DNA of 64,000 nucleotides from Lachnoclostridium sp. (GCA_023664665.1 JAMPEY010000002.1:23298-87297), one strand, 5' to 3'; positions 1-9,198 are shown, counted from the stretch's first letter. The notes: generated by a model not told the origin, from the letters alone. Numbers and translations are program-made.

Positions 1-51
1 ACTGTAAATCTGCTGCAAATTGCTTCGGTGGTTCGAATCCACCTCCATCCA
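1..51 (+). tRNA. tRNA-Tyr (GTA), 5' part missing
   Basis: Only the 3' part is inside the window. The anticodon loop CTGTAAA (2-8) carries anticodon GTA at 4-6. An extended variable arm follows, as in bacterial class II tRNA-Tyr. The T-arm is GGTGG-TTCGAAT-CCACC (27-43), then seven acceptor bases and discriminator A at 51. No CCA is encoded. Confidence 0.9.
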
Positions 52-117
52 TTTTTCTTTTTTGGATAATTTTGGAATCATTTTCAAGAAAGAGGATATA
101 ATATAATAATTAAATAT

Positions 118-191
118 CGCGGGGTGGAGCAGTCTGGAAGCTCGTCGGGCTCATAACCCGAAGGTCATAGGTTCAAATCCTGTCCCCGCTA
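118..191 (+). tRNA. initiator tRNA-fMet (CAT)
   Basis: A full cloverleaf of 74 bases with anticodon CAT. The acceptor stem pairs at positions 2-7, but the first pair is C against T, the mispaired 1:72 end that marks bacterial initiator tRNAs. Three consecutive G-C pairs close the anticodon stem (GGG/CCC), another initiator hallmark. No CCA is encoded, so the CCA-adding enzyme must supply it. Confidence 0.95.
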
Positions 192-236
192 CTCAAGGTT
201 TTAAAATCTGAATACGAAAGATGGATAAACCTTAAT

Positions 237-309
<73 letters not shown>

Positions 310-347
310 TTTTTTAGAGGGAGTCGTTAATACGATTTTGTAAGTAA

Positions 348-398
348 AAAGCGAGATTTTGCTACATTATGCAGCAAAGTTCTGGCTTTTTTGTTTTT
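348..398 (+). terminator. rho-independent terminator after the tRNA cluster
   Basis: An imperfect stem (349-363 against 372-387, ends AAGC/GCTT and TTTGCT/AGCAAA) with a short loop is followed by a run of T (387-398). It sits 40 bases after tRNA-Phe and would end the tRNA transcript. Confidence 0.6.
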
Positions 399-490
399 AA
401 GCCATGAACATAAGATGTAAAATTCCTATCTGCATGATTTCCTTCCGCATCTGTTAAGTTGTTTTTGAGTTGTTTTTGATGAAAATATAC

Positions 491-519
491 TATGTTTTTA
501 CGCCTAATAGTGATATAAT
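491..519 (+). promoter_or_regulatory. possible extended -10 promoter for the HD gene
   Basis: TATAAT at 514-519 is preceded by TGA, giving the extended -10 form TGnTATAAT. The -35 region (about 491-496, TATGTT) is poor. The 310-620 stretch has no gene; besides this site it holds only the tRNA terminator. Confidence 0.4.
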
Positions 520-620
520 AAAAATAAGTTATGTTCGCAAAGACTTGCCTTGAGCGGAAATTATTTTGGGGAGGCAGTATAAAGCGGTGTATCGGGTACA
601 GAAACGGAGCAGAATGGGTT

Positions 621-1178
621 ATGACGGCAAAGCAGTCAGTAAGATGGAGGAAAAAATTTGAGGAGCGCAAAGCGCTTCGCAGCCAGATAAGGCAGGATGC
701 CATAGACATTTTGACATCGCCTACTTTTTGCTCTACCAGAGAGCATATTCAGCATGGCAATGTGACGGTGAAAGAGCATTGCATGAATGTAGCGATTGTC
801 AGTCTGATGATCAGCAAAAAACTTCCTATTTCCTGCAGCCGCAGAGAGTTGATTCGGGGGGCGCTGCTTCATGACTATTTTTTATATGACTGGCATGACC
901 AGGATCATATCAGTCCCCACAAGCTCCATGGTTTTTATCATCCGGGAAGGGCTTTGCGGAATGCATCCAAAGAATATGAACTGACACCCAGAGAAAGGGA
1001 AATTATAAAAAAGCACATGTGGCCGTTGACCGTGATACCTCCTACTTGTAGGGAAGCGTGGATTGTGACTATGGCGGATAAATGGTGCTCTATCATGGAA
1101 ACTTTTCATTTATATAAGGGGCATGGCAAAATTTTGGAGAAACTGAGGCAGCCTGCGCGGCAAGAGGACGGAGAATAG
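621..1178 (+). CDS. HD domain protein, uncharacterised
   Basis: Encodes 185 residues. An HD-type metal-dependent phosphohydrolase fold is suggested by a conserved His in VKEHCMNVA, the HD pair in GALLHDYFLYDW, a later HxxGFYHPG segment and MADKWCS near the end, the usual order H...HD...D. The substrate is unknown. The reading frame is open from 531, but that ATG has no ribosome binding site, whereas the ATG at 621 follows GGAG, so 621 is preferred. The next gene starts two bases after the stop, so the two are probably co-transcribed. This is not an HD-GYP protein. Confidence 0.75.
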   Translation: MTAKQSVRWRKKFEERKALRSQIRQDAIDILTSPTFCSTREHIQHGNVTVKEHCMNVAIVSLMISKKLPISCSRRELIRGALLHDYFLYDWHDQDHISPHKLHGFYHPGRALRNASKEYELTPREREIIKKHMWPLTVIPPTCREAWIVTMADKWCSIMETFHLYKGHGKILEKLRQPARQEDGE

Positions 1179-1179
1179 T

Positions 1180-2754
1180 TTGGAATCATTATTTGAACAA
1201 CTGAAAGATTATGGCGAAAAAGATTATTATCCCTATCATATGCCGGGACATAAGAGAAATGCCTTGGGAAGTCTGCCGGAAGAAATAGCGCAGGCGGATA
1301 TTACGGAGATAGAAGGATTTGACAATCTTCACCAGCCGGAAGGAATTTTGCTAAAGCTTCAAGAGAAAGCAGCCGAATTATATCATGCGGAGCAAAGCTT
1401 CTATCTGATAAACGGAAGCACAGGGGGGATTTTGAGCGCTATCAGTGCGGCAACTCCCATAAAAGGGCATATTCTGATGGCGAGAAACAGCCATAAAGCG
1501 GCATATCATGCAGCATACTTAAGGAATTTGAACATATCTTATTTATATCCGCCCTTGTTGCAGGATTATGATATTTGTGATGCTGTTACACCCTCACAGA
1601 TAGAGGAAGCGATAAAGATAGAACCGGATATTCAAGCGGTTTTTGTGACATCGCCCACCTATGAAGGCAGGATTGCCGATGTGGCAGGGATTGCCGAAGT
1701 AGTACATAAAGCGGGTCTGCCCCTAATTGTAGACGAGGCTCACGGAGCGCATCTGGGACTTGCGGAAAATTTTGCCAAAAACAGTTGTCAGGCAGGAGCG
1801 GATATTGTCATTCATAGTGTACATAAAACGCTGCCGGCAATGACACAGGCGGCGCTTCTCCATGTAAACGGAAACAGGGTTTCCGGAGAAAAGCTGCAGA
1901 GATTTTTACATATTTATCAGACCAGCAGTCCATCCTATATATTGATGGCAAGTATTGACAATGCCCTGCGGGTTGTGGAGAAACAGGGTACAAGACTGTT
2001 TGCGGAATTTAAGTCCAATTTTGAAAATATGCTGGGTGAGTTAGCCCAATGCGAAAACCTTCAGTTTCTGCCCGTAAGCAACGCACCAGAGTTCAAAAAG
2101 GATTTGGTTACAGCTACAGGCAGTGGTGAGGATACAGAAAGTAGTAAAAAGAGTCCGAAAGCTGCCATGCAGGATATCGGGAAATTGGTGATTTCCACAA
2201 AAAAAGCCGGGATTTCCGGTCAGACGCTTTATCATATTTTATTGGAAAAATACCACTTACAGTTGGAGATGGCATCCGCAAGCTATTGCCTTGCCATGTT
2301 TACGATAGGTGACAGCGAAGAGGCATATCTGCGCATGACGAAAGCGCTTCTTGAGATAGATGCAAAGATTGTAAACAAGAAGAAAAATAGGGATTCTGAC
2401 GGCGAAATTCTGCAGAAAGCGCAGAGCAAAGCCGAAAATCAGACTACGAATAAAGTTCGGTTGGAAAGTCCCGTCACAGACCTTCTCGAACCGAACAAAA
2501 ACCCCGCGATTCCTCTCGCTAGGGCTTGGGATGGGGAAAAGATATCGGTACCGCTGGAGCAGGCGGCAGGATGCTATGCGGGAGAATTTATTAATCTGTA
2601 TCCGCCGGGAGTCCCCTTGCTGGTACCGGGAGAACAATTTACCGAAAAACATTGCACATATCTTGCGGAATATTTGAGGCAGGGGTTAAATGTACAGGGA
2701 ATAGAACGAAAGCAGGCACAGTATTATGTGAGCGTTGTACACAGCGGACATTAA
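1180..2754 (+). CDS. Orn/Lys/Arg decarboxylase family protein (YaaO/SpeA type)
   Basis: A PLP-dependent fold-type I enzyme of 524 residues. The N-terminal signature YHMPGHKRN and the Schiff-base motif SVHKTLPAMTQAA (active-site Lys in S-x-H-K) are both present, as is the C-terminal decarboxylase domain with AGEFINLYPPGVPLLVPGE. The family decarboxylates arginine, lysine or ornithine; the exact substrate cannot be read here. It starts with TTG at 1180 after GGACGGAG. Residues about 400-445 form a poorly conserved linker rich in Lys, Glu and Asn. In Bacillus the homologue yaaO heads the same neighbourhood (yaaR, holB, ricT, trmN6-like, rsmI), and this order is retained here. Confidence 0.88.
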   Translation: MESLFEQLKDYGEKDYYPYHMPGHKRNALGSLPEEIAQADITEIEGFDNLHQPEGILLKLQEKAAELYHAEQSFYLINGSTGGILSAISAATPIKGHILMARNSHKAAYHAAYLRNLNISYLYPPLLQDYDICDAVTPSQIEEAIKIEPDIQAVFVTSPTYEGRIADVAGIAEVVHKAGLPLIVDEAHGAHLGLAENFAKNSCQAGADIVIHSVHKTLPAMTQAALLHVNGNRVSGEKLQRFLHIYQTSSPSYILMASIDNALRVVEKQGTRLFAEFKSNFENMLGELAQCENLQFLPVSNAPEFKKDLVTATGSGEDTESSKKSPKAAMQDIGKLVISTKKAGISGQTLYHILLEKYHLQLEMASASYCLAMFTIGDSEEAYLRMTKALLEIDAKIVNKKKNRDSDGEILQKAQSKAENQTTNKVRLESPVTDLLEPNKNPAIPLARAWDGEKISVPLEQAAGCYAGEFINLYPPGVPLLVPGEQFTEKHCTYLAEYLRQGLNVQGIERKQAQYYVSVVHSGH

Positions 2755-2886
2755 AGCCGGATGTTGGTTCTGAAGATATAGAAATAAAGGAAATTGTTAT
2801 AACCTTCGGCTTGCAAAACGCCTAATAAGAGCGCTTCACCGAAAGGAAAAGAATAAAATAAAAGTAATATAGAAATGAGGATTTTT

Positions 2887-4302
2887 ATGAGAAAAACAAA
2901 GATTATCTGTACCATCGGTCCTGCATGCGAAAGTGAGGAAAAATTAAAAGAGTTGATGCGGGCAGGCATGGATGTGGCGAGATTTAATTTTTCCCACGGC
3001 ACCCACGAGGAGCAGAAAGTAAAATTTGACAGGGTAAGAAAGGCAAGCCGGGAATTGGGGCTGCCGGTGGCTGCCATGTTGGATACTAAGGGACCGGAAA
3101 TCCGCCTGCGGGATTTTGAAGGCGGTAAGGCAGAACTGAAAACCGGTCAGATTTTTACTCTTACTACAGAGGAGATTATGGGCACTTCCGAGAGAGCTGC
3201 CATTTCTTATAAAAATTTGAAAAATGACATATCTGTCGGAACGACGATTTTGATTGATGACGGTCTGATAGAGATGCGGGTTGAGGAAATCAAGGGTGAA
3301 GAGATTGCCTGTCGCGTGATTAACGGAGGTTTTGTCTCCAATCATAAGGGTGTAAATGTGCCGGGCGCTATTCTTTCCATGCCTTATATCAGTGAAGTGG
3401 ACCGCAGGGATATTTTGTTCGGCATTGAGATGGGCTTCGATTTTCTGGCGGCGTCTTTTGCGAGATGTAAGGAAGATATTCTTGAGGTAAAGCAGATTTT
3501 GGAGGAACATGGCAGTTCCATGAAAATCATTGCCAAAATTGAAAATATGCAGGGTATTCAAAATTTAAAAGAAATCCTAAGTGTGTCTGACGGCATTATG
3601 GTAGCCAGAGGCGACATGGGAGTGGAAATTCCGCTGGAGGAAGTTCCGATACTTCAAAAACAAATGATTGGGCTTGCCAATGAGCAGGGAAAATCTGTGA
3701 TTACAGCAACCCAGATGCTGGAATCCATGATGAAGAATCCCAGACCTACCAGAGCGGAGACCACGGATATTGCCAATGCCATTTATGACGGAACTACGGC
3801 GATTATGCTTTCCGGAGAGAGCGCAGCAGGACAGTACCCGGTGGAAGCGGTGGCTACCATGGCAAGGATTGCGGAATGTGCGGAAAAGAGCATTGATTAT
3901 CGCCGCAGGATGACCAATCTGACGCCCTGTGACAAAAGTGATATTACCATTGCCATAGCTTATGCTACCTGCTCTACCGCTATGGATTTAGGTGCGGCTG
4001 CCATCATTACCGTAACTTTGTCGGGATATACCGCAGAGTCCATTTCCCGCTTTAAGCCGGGTTGTCCCATTATCGGCTGTACCATGGAGGAGAAGGTTTC
4101 CAGACAGCTTAATCTTTTATGGGGTATGAATCCTTTGGTTATCCCGAAAGAGGACACCACAGAGGAGCTGTTTGCCGATGCAATCAAAGAAGCGAAAGAG
4201 GCAGGATATGTAAAGCAGGGGGATATCGTGGTCATCACTGCGGGAGTGCCTCTGGGCGTTGCCGGCAAAACTAATATGATACGAGTAGTCGAGGTAGAAT
4301 AG
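2887..4302 (+). CDS. pyk: pyruvate kinase
   Basis: Converts phosphoenolpyruvate and ADP to pyruvate and ATP in glycolysis. The 471-residue protein has the family landmarks in order: KIICTIGPA, ARFNFSHG, MLDTKGPEIR, the active-site region KIENMQGIQN, MVARGDMGVEIP and ATQMLESM, with a C-terminal allosteric domain ending in AGVPLGVAGKTN. It is the short form (close to 470 residues), without the extra C-terminal PEP-utilising-like domain found in Bacillus pyruvate kinases. ATG 2887 follows ATGAGG at a good distance; the in-frame ATG at 2875 has no binding site. The gene interrupts the Bacillus-type order between yaaO and the kinase gene. Confidence 0.96.
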   Translation: MRKTKIICTIGPACESEEKLKELMRAGMDVARFNFSHGTHEEQKVKFDRVRKASRELGLPVAAMLDTKGPEIRLRDFEGGKAELKTGQIFTLTTEEIMGTSERAAISYKNLKNDISVGTTILIDDGLIEMRVEEIKGEEIACRVINGGFVSNHKGVNVPGAILSMPYISEVDRRDILFGIEMGFDFLAASFARCKEDILEVKQILEEHGSSMKIIAKIENMQGIQNLKEILSVSDGIMVARGDMGVEIPLEEVPILQKQMIGLANEQGKSVITATQMLESMMKNPRPTRAETTDIANAIYDGTTAIMLSGESAAGQYPVEAVATMARIAECAEKSIDYRRRMTNLTPCDKSDITIAIAYATCSTAMDLGAAAIITVTLSGYTAESISRFKPGCPIIGCTMEEKVSRQLNLLWGMNPLVIPKEDTTEELFADAIKEAKEAGYVKQGDIVVITAGVPLGVAGKTNMIRVVEVE

Positions 4303-4306
4303 TTTC

Positions 4307-4912
4307 ATGGGCAAGATAGTATACCTTATGGGAAAAAGTTCCAGTGGCAAAGATACTCTTTATAAGGAATTGTTAAAAGAGCAAAGAGTACGCCTGCAGA
4401 CCATTATTCCTTATACCACCCGCCCCATCAGAGAAGGGGAAACGGAGGGCGTAGAATATTTTTTTACGGATGAGGAAGGTTACAGGCGCATGGCTGAACA
4501 GGGCAAAATCGTGGAAGAGAGAGCTTATCATACCTTTCATGGATTGTGGCGGTATTTCACGGTGGATGACGGTCAGGTGCAGCTTGCGGACAACAATTAT
4601 ATTACCATCGGCACTTTAGAATCCTATCAAAAAATGAAGGAATATTTTGGGACGGAAAAAATGCTGCCGGTTATGGTAGAATTAGATGACGGAGTCCGCT
4701 TACAGCGGGCTCTTGACAGGGAAAAACTTCAGGAACAGCCCAGTTATGAGGAATTATGCCGGAGATTTTTGGCGGATAGTGAGGACTTTAGTTTGGAAAA
4801 ATTGAAGGAAGCCGGTATTTCCAGAACTTTCTGTAACGATGATTTACAAAAATGTCTGGAAGAGATTGTGGAGTACATAAAGACAGGCAAAGATGCCCAA
4901 GGAGCGGATTAA
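4307..4912 (+). CDS. guanylate-kinase-like P-loop protein
   Basis: A 201-residue protein with P-loop GKSSSGKDT and the guanylate kinase signature [17 protein letters not shown], which binds GMP in true Gmk. It then diverges: the usual lid and adenine-binding segments are not obvious, so GMP kinase activity is uncertain. It lies four bases after pyk and overlaps the yaaR start in TAATG. In Bacillus the thymidylate kinase gene tmk occupies the equivalent place before yaaR and holB, so a different nucleotide-kinase-fold protein sits there in this genome. It could be a second guanylate kinase or a non-catalytic paralogue. Confidence 0.75.
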   Translation: MGKIVYLMGKSSSGKDTLYKELLKEQRVRLQTIIPYTTRPIREGETEGVEYFFTDEEGYRRMAEQGKIVEERAYHTFHGLWRYFTVDDGQVQLADNNYITIGTLESYQKMKEYFGTEKMLPVMVELDDGVRLQRALDREKLQEQPSYEELCRRFLADSEDFSLEKLKEAGISRTFCNDDLQKCLEEIVEYIKTGKDAQGAD

Positions 4913-5352
4913 TGGATATCAAAGTAAATCAAGTGACCCAGAGCGCGCCGGTAGAACAGACAAAACAGGCACAGCCTTCTGACGGCACTTTCAAATTTAT
5001 GCTGGCGAGCAATATCGGGGAAGCGGAGCTGCAGGAAAGATTGAGCACACTGATGGAAGAAATCACCCACGAAGGAGAGAAGCTTGCAAAGCGCCGGGAT
5101 GTAAAAGACATGAAACATTACCGGGGTCTGGTGAAAACTTTCCTGAATGAAGTAGTCACCCATTCCCATGCTTTTTCCAGAGAGAATTTTTTGGACAGGC
5201 GGGGAAGACACAGGGTGTATGGCATTATCCGTTTAGTGGATGAAAATTTGGATCAGCTTGCGCAGGAATTAATGAAGGATGAGAAGGATAATCTGGCGAT
5301 TCTGAGTAAAATAGGGGAAATCAGGGGATTGCTTTTGGATATCTTTACCTAA
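4912..5352 (+). CDS. YaaR-like DUF327 protein
   Basis: A 146-residue, mostly helical, charged protein of the YaaR/DUF327 family, always found near holB in Firmicutes and of unknown function. Features seen are a short N-terminal tail, a segment beginning [18 protein letters not shown], and a conserved central part [19 protein letters not shown] followed by [15 protein letters not shown]. The ATG at 4912 overlaps the stop of the kinase-like gene (TAATG) and follows AAGGAGCGG; an upstream in-frame ATG at 4852 lies inside the previous gene and is rejected. Translational coupling to its neighbour is likely. Confidence 0.85.
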   Translation: MDIKVNQVTQSAPVEQTKQAQPSDGTFKFMLASNIGEAELQERLSTLMEEITHEGEKLAKRRDVKDMKHYRGLVKTFLNEVVTHSHAFSRENFLDRRGRHRVYGIIRLVDENLDQLAQELMKDEKDNLAILSKIGEIRGLLLDIFT

Positions 5353-5372
5353 TGTACAAAGGAGGTGGGCGG

Positions 5373-6365
5373 ATGGCTGATTTTAAGGATATTATCGGAC
5401 AGGAGCAGATTAAAGAGCATTTGCAGAATGCCATACATACCAAGAAAATTTCTCATGCATATATTATAAACGGAGAAAAATCTTCCGGTAAGGAGTTTAT
5501 CGCGAAGGTATTTTCCATGGCGCTGCAGTGTGAAAACGGCGGGGACAATCCCTGTCAGCAATGTCATTCCTGCAAGCAGGCATTGTCTGCCAATCATCCG
5601 GATATCATCAGGGTTGTCCATGAGAAACCCGGAACCATCAGCGTGGAGGATATTCGGGCGCAGGTGAATAATAATGTGGTCATCAAGCCCTACAGCAGCC
5701 CCTACAAAATTTATCTGATAAACGAGGCGGAAAAAATGACGGTTCAGGCTCAGAATGCCATTTTAAAGACTTTGGAGGAACCGCCGGAGTATGTTGTGAT
5801 ATTGCTGCTTACTACGAATCTGGACATTCTTCTGCCCACTATTTTAAGCCGCTGCGTCGTGTTGAACATGAAGCCGGTGGCGGACGACCTGATTAAAAAA
5901 TATCTGATGGAAAATATGCAGGTGCCGGATTATAAGGCGGAGGTCTGTGTGGCGTTTGCCAGAGGAAATCTGGGAAAGGCAAAGCTTTTGGCGGCAAGTG
6001 AGGATTTTGACAATGTGAAAACGGAAGCCATTTCCTTATTGAAATATATTCAGGATATGGAATTGCATGAAATTGTGGGAGCTATCAAGAAAATTACCGA
6101 ATATAAGCTGGAGATAGGGGACTATCTGGATATTATTGCTATCTGGTATCGTGATGTGTTGTTGTTTAAGGCAACCAGAGATGTGAATCATATGATTTTC
6201 AGGGAGGAGATTACAACCATCCGAAAAGTGGCTCATCGCAGCAGTTATGAGGGAATCGAGGAGATTATTGAGGCTTTGGACAAGGCAAAGCGCAGATTGG
6301 ACGCCAATGTAAGTTTTGAGTTGACCATGGAGCTGCTTCTGCTTACCATCAAGGAAAACGGGTAA
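5373..6365 (+). CDS. holB: DNA polymerase III delta' subunit
   Basis: Clamp-loader subunit that helps load the sliding clamp at the replication fork. The 330-residue protein opens with FKDIIGQEQIKEHLQNA, has the Walker-A-like GEKSSGKEF, and a four-Cys zinc module (C-x8-CQQCHSC). It also has the AAA+ segment KIYLINEAEKMTVQAQNAILKTLEEPP and sensor motif TILSRC. The start was set at 5373 because a textbook AAAGGAGG lies just upstream; the in-frame ATG at 5352 precedes that site. It sits between yaaR and ricT as in Bacillus. Confidence 0.93.
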   Translation: MADFKDIIGQEQIKEHLQNAIHTKKISHAYIINGEKSSGKEFIAKVFSMALQCENGGDNPCQQCHSCKQALSANHPDIIRVVHEKPGTISVEDIRAQVNNNVVIKPYSSPYKIYLINEAEKMTVQAQNAILKTLEEPPEYVVILLLTTNLDILLPTILSRCVVLNMKPVADDLIKKYLMENMQVPDYKAEVCVAFARGNLGKAKLLAASEDFDNVKTEAISLLKYIQDMELHEIVGAIKKITEYKLEIGDYLDIIAIWYRDVLLFKATRDVNHMIFREEITTIRKVAHRSSYEGIEEIIEALDKAKRRLDANVSFELTMELLLLTIKENG

Positions 6366-6401
6366 GGCGCATGCGGTGAAACAGCATGGAAAAACTTTCC
6401 T

Positions 6402-6429
6402 TTGCAGACAGGCGGATATATGGTACAAT
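6402..6429 (+). promoter_or_regulatory. promoter in front of ricT
   Basis: TTGCAG (6402-6407) and TACAAT (6424-6429) are separated by 16 bases in the 129-base gap between holB and ricT. This would allow ricT, trmN6 and rsmI to be transcribed apart from holB. Confidence 0.5.
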
Positions 6430-6494
6430 GATAAATGTGTGTTATATATTGCGAAATTTTGTAGTGTTTTGAGAAAGACAAGTGAGGTAGATAG

Positions 6495-7415
6495 ATGATA
6501 AAAGTAATAGGAGTAAGATTTCGGACTGCGGGCAAAATTTATTTTTTTGACCCCAAGAATTATGAGATAAAGCGGGGGGACAATGTCATTGTGGAGACCG
6601 CAAGAGGCATCGAATTCGGAACGGTGGTGTCGGGAGCTAAGGAAGTGGAAGATGAAAAGGTGGTGCAGCCCTTGAAGCCGGTTATCCGTGTGGCGAATGA
6701 TCGGGACAGGGAACAGGCTGCCCATAACCGGGAGAAGGAGAAGGAAGCGTATCAAATCTGTCTGGAAAAGATTAAGAAGCATGGTCTGGAAATGAAGCTG
6801 ATTGACGCGGAATACACATTTGACAACAATAAAGTATTGTTTTATTTTACTGCTGACGGCAGAATAGATTTTCGTGAGCTGGTGAAAGATCTGGCAAGCG
6901 TTTTCAAGACCCGAATAGAGCTGCGTCAGATAGGCGTCAGGGATGAGACGAAGATTATGGGAGGCATCGGTATCTGCGGACGCCCGCTGTGCTGCCACAG
7001 TTATCTGTCGGATTTTATTCCCGTATCTATCAAAATGGCGAAGGAGCAGAACCTTTCTCTGAATCCCACGAAGATTTCCGGTGTATGCGGCAGATTGATG
7101 TGCTGCCTGAAAAACGAAGAGGAAACCTATGAGGAATTAAACCGAAGGCTGCCCAATATCGGCGATTATGTGACTACGGATGACGGATTTAAGGGAGAGG
7201 TGCAAAGTGTTAATGTGCTGCGCCAGTTGGTAAAGGTTGTGGTTGAAGTCAATGATGAAAGGGAAATCAAGGAGTACGAGGTAGGCAGACTGAGCTTTAA
7301 GAGAAAGCACGGCAGAAAGAATAAGGTGGACCTTTCCAAAGAGGAAATGAAAGAATTGGAGCGTCTGGAAAAGGACGAAAAGAACGAAAGGAAATCGAAG
7401 CTGGATGACAATTAA
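6495..7415 (+). CDS. ricT: PSP1 domain protein, RicT/YaaT
   Basis: A 306-residue member of the PSP1 family. In Bacillus subtilis RicT forms the Fe-S-containing Y-complex with RicA and RicF, which affects RNase Y processing, sporulation and competence. The cysteine motifs that mark the family are present: CGRPLCCHSYL and GVCGRLMCCL. The N-terminus IKVIGVRFRTAGKIYFFDP is typical. The C-terminal tail is highly charged (KKEMKELERLEKDEKNE type). RBS GTGAGG precedes ATG 6495. The last 11 bases overlap the start of the methyltransferase gene. No ricA or ricF homologue lies in this window. Confidence 0.9.
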   Translation: MIKVIGVRFRTAGKIYFFDPKNYEIKRGDNVIVETARGIEFGTVVSGAKEVEDEKVVQPLKPVIRVANDRDREQAAHNREKEKEAYQICLEKIKKHGLEMKLIDAEYTFDNNKVLFYFTADGRIDFRELVKDLASVFKTRIELRQIGVRDETKIMGGIGICGRPLCCHSYLSDFIPVSIKMAKEQNLSLNPTKISGVCGRLMCCLKNEEETYEELNRRLPNIGDYVTTDDGFKGEVQSVNVLRQLVKVVVEVNDEREIKEYEVGRLSFKRKHGRKNKVDLSKEEMKELERLEKDEKNERKSKLDDN

Positions 7416-8148
7416 TCTGAAAGAAAACGAGCGTTTAGATGAATTGCAGAGAAACGGCTATCGAATCATACAAAACCCCGATAAATTTTGTTTTGGCATG
7501 GACGCGGTGCTGTTGTCAGGTTTTGCCGCGCCCCATGTTAAGAAGGGAGATATCCTTTTGGATTTAGGTACGGGTACCGGAATTATCCCGCTTCTGTTGG
7601 AAGCCAAGACCGGGTGCGCGCGGTTGACAGGTCTGGAAATTCAAGAAGAAAGCGCAGATATGGCAAAGAGAAGCGTAGCGCTTAACGGATTGTCGGATAA
7701 AATCCAAATCTTTACCGGGGACATCAAGGAAGCAGGCAGTCTTTTTAAGGCTGCTTCTTTTGACTGCATTACCTGTAATCCGCCTTATATGATTGACAAG
7801 CATGGACTGACCAATCCGGAGGAACCTAAGGCAATTGCCCGGCATGAGATTCTCTGTACCTTAGAAGATGTGGTCAGGGAGACGGCAAAACTTTTAAAAC
7901 CGGGAGGACGCTTTTTCTTGGTTCACAGACCTTTTCGTCTGGCGGAAATTATGACAATATTGTCACAATACAAACTGGAGCCTAAAAGAATGCAGTTGGT
8001 ATATCCTTATGTAAATCAGGAGCCTAATATGGTGCTTTTGGAGGCAATAAGAGGCGGAAAACCCCGGATGACGGTGGAAAAACCCCTTATTGTTTATCAG
8101 TCGCCGGGAGTCTATATGCAGGAGATTTATGAGATATATGGTTATTAA
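7405..8148 (+). CDS. tRNA1(Val) adenine N6-methyltransferase-like protein (YabB/TrmN6)
   Basis: A 247-residue class I SAM-dependent methyltransferase. The SAM-binding motif LDLGTGTGIIPLLL and the amino-methyltransferase catalytic motif NPPY (in CNPPYMIDKHG) are clear. The N-terminal ELQRNGYRIIQNPDKFCFGMDAVLLSGF is the signature of the TrmN6/YfiC/YabB group, which methylates A37 of tRNA-Val in E. coli. The gene overlaps ricT by 11 bases. In Bacillus the order yabB, yazA, rsmI is found; the GIY-YIG gene yazA is absent here. Confidence 0.88.
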   Translation: MTINLKENERLDELQRNGYRIIQNPDKFCFGMDAVLLSGFAAPHVKKGDILLDLGTGTGIIPLLLEAKTGCARLTGLEIQEESADMAKRSVALNGLSDKIQIFTGDIKEAGSLFKAASFDCITCNPPYMIDKHGLTNPEEPKAIARHEILCTLEDVVRETAKLLKPGGRFFLVHRPFRLAEIMTILSQYKLEPKRMQLVYPYVNQEPNMVLLEAIRGGKPRMTVEKPLIVYQSPGVYMQEIYEIYGY

Positions 8149-8164
8149 GCTTAAAGGAGGTTAT

Positions 8165-9010
8165 ATGGCGGGAACTTTATTTTTATGCGCAACTCCCATT
8201 GGGAATCTGGGCGACATGACTCCCAGAGTTATCGAGACTTTGCGGGCTGTGGACTTGATTGCCGCGGAAGACACCAGAAACAGCATCAAACTTCTGAATC
8301 ATTTTGATATCCATACGCCCATGACCAGTTATCACGAATACAATAAAGTGGATAAGGCAAAGCAGTTGACGGCGCAGCTCCTCGCCGGGCAGAATATCGC
8401 GCTGGTTACGGATGCCGGAACTCCAGCCATTTCAGACCCCGGTGAAGTATTGGTCGCTATGTGCCATGAAAACGACATACCTGTCACATCCTTGCCCGGA
8501 GCGGCTGCCTGCATTACGGCGTTAACTCTGTCGGGTCTAAGTACCAGACGGTTTTGTTTTGAAGGTTTTCTTCCCGGTGATAAGAAAGAAAAGGCGGAGA
8601 TACTGCGAGAGCTGGCAGAGGAAAGCCGCACTATCATTCTCTATGAAGCGCCGCACCGTCTGGCGAGAACTTTGCGGGAATTGTATGAAGTGTTGGGGGA
8701 GCGGCGGATAACCTTGTGCAGGGAGCTGACCAAAAAATTTGAAACCGTGACGCCCACAACGCTGGAAGAGGCACTGCACTATTATGAGAGCGAAGAACCC
8801 AAGGGTGAATATGTTTTGGTGCTGGAAGGAAAGAGCCGGCTTGCAAAAAGAAAAGAGGAAATTGCTTCCTGGGAAAGCATGAGCATTGAGGAGCATATGG
8901 AATATTATGAGAGCAGAGGGTTTGAACATAAGGAGGCAATGAAACGCGTAGCGAAGGACAGGGGAGTAGGAAAGAGGGAGATTTACCAAAAGTTGGAGGA
9001 GACAAAATGA
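8165..9010 (+). CDS. rsmI: 16S rRNA C1402 2'-O-methyltransferase
   Basis: RsmI methylates the ribose of C1402 in the 16S rRNA decoding centre. The 281-residue protein shows the tetrapyrrole-methylase-fold motifs of the family: GTLFLCATPIGNLGDMT, AEDTRNSIKLL, VTDAGTPAISDPG, SLPGAAACITALTLSG and ILYEAPHRL. The start at ATG 8165 follows AAAGGAGG. The longer frame from 8090 lies inside the upstream gene and lacks a binding site. Its stop overlaps the next start in ATGA. Confidence 0.96.
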   Translation: MAGTLFLCATPIGNLGDMTPRVIETLRAVDLIAAEDTRNSIKLLNHFDIHTPMTSYHEYNKVDKAKQLTAQLLAGQNIALVTDAGTPAISDPGEVLVAMCHENDIPVTSLPGAAACITALTLSGLSTRRFCFEGFLPGDKKEKAEILRELAEESRTIILYEAPHRLARTLRELYEVLGERRITLCRELTKKFETVTPTTLEEALHYYESEEPKGEYVLVLEGKSRLAKRKEEIASWESMSIEEHMEYYESRGFEHKEAMKRVAKDRGVGKREIYQKLEETK

Positions 9011-9198
9011 AAAAGCCAATGGCGGCAAGTAATTGTGACATGTGTGTCAACTATGTATACGATGAAGAGGACGAATGCTATATTTGCATGATCAATCTGG
9101 ATGAGGATGAGATGTACCGTTTTCTCACGGGCAGACAGAAGGAATGTCCTTATTTCCGATTGGATGATGAATATGGAGTAGTCCGCCACCAGAACTAG
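9007..9198 (+). CDS. small Cys-containing protein (DUF6472-like)
   Basis: A 63-residue acidic protein with six cysteines or near-pairs in the pattern CDMCVNYVYDEEDECYICMINLDEDE, ending CPYFRLDDE. I think it belongs to the small DUF6472 family seen in Lachnospiraceae, recalled rather than searched. The paired cysteines suggest metal binding. ATG 9007 overlaps the rsmI stop codon, so its translation is probably coupled to rsmI. No function is known to me. Confidence 0.7.
   Translation: MKKPMAASNCDMCVNYVYDEEDECYICMINLDEDEMYRFLTGRQKECPYFRLDDEYGVVRHQN

Noticed and set aside
6036-6998. 320-codon open frame on the minus strand
   Set aside because: It covers the end of holB and the start of ricT in antisense and contains no recognisable motif.
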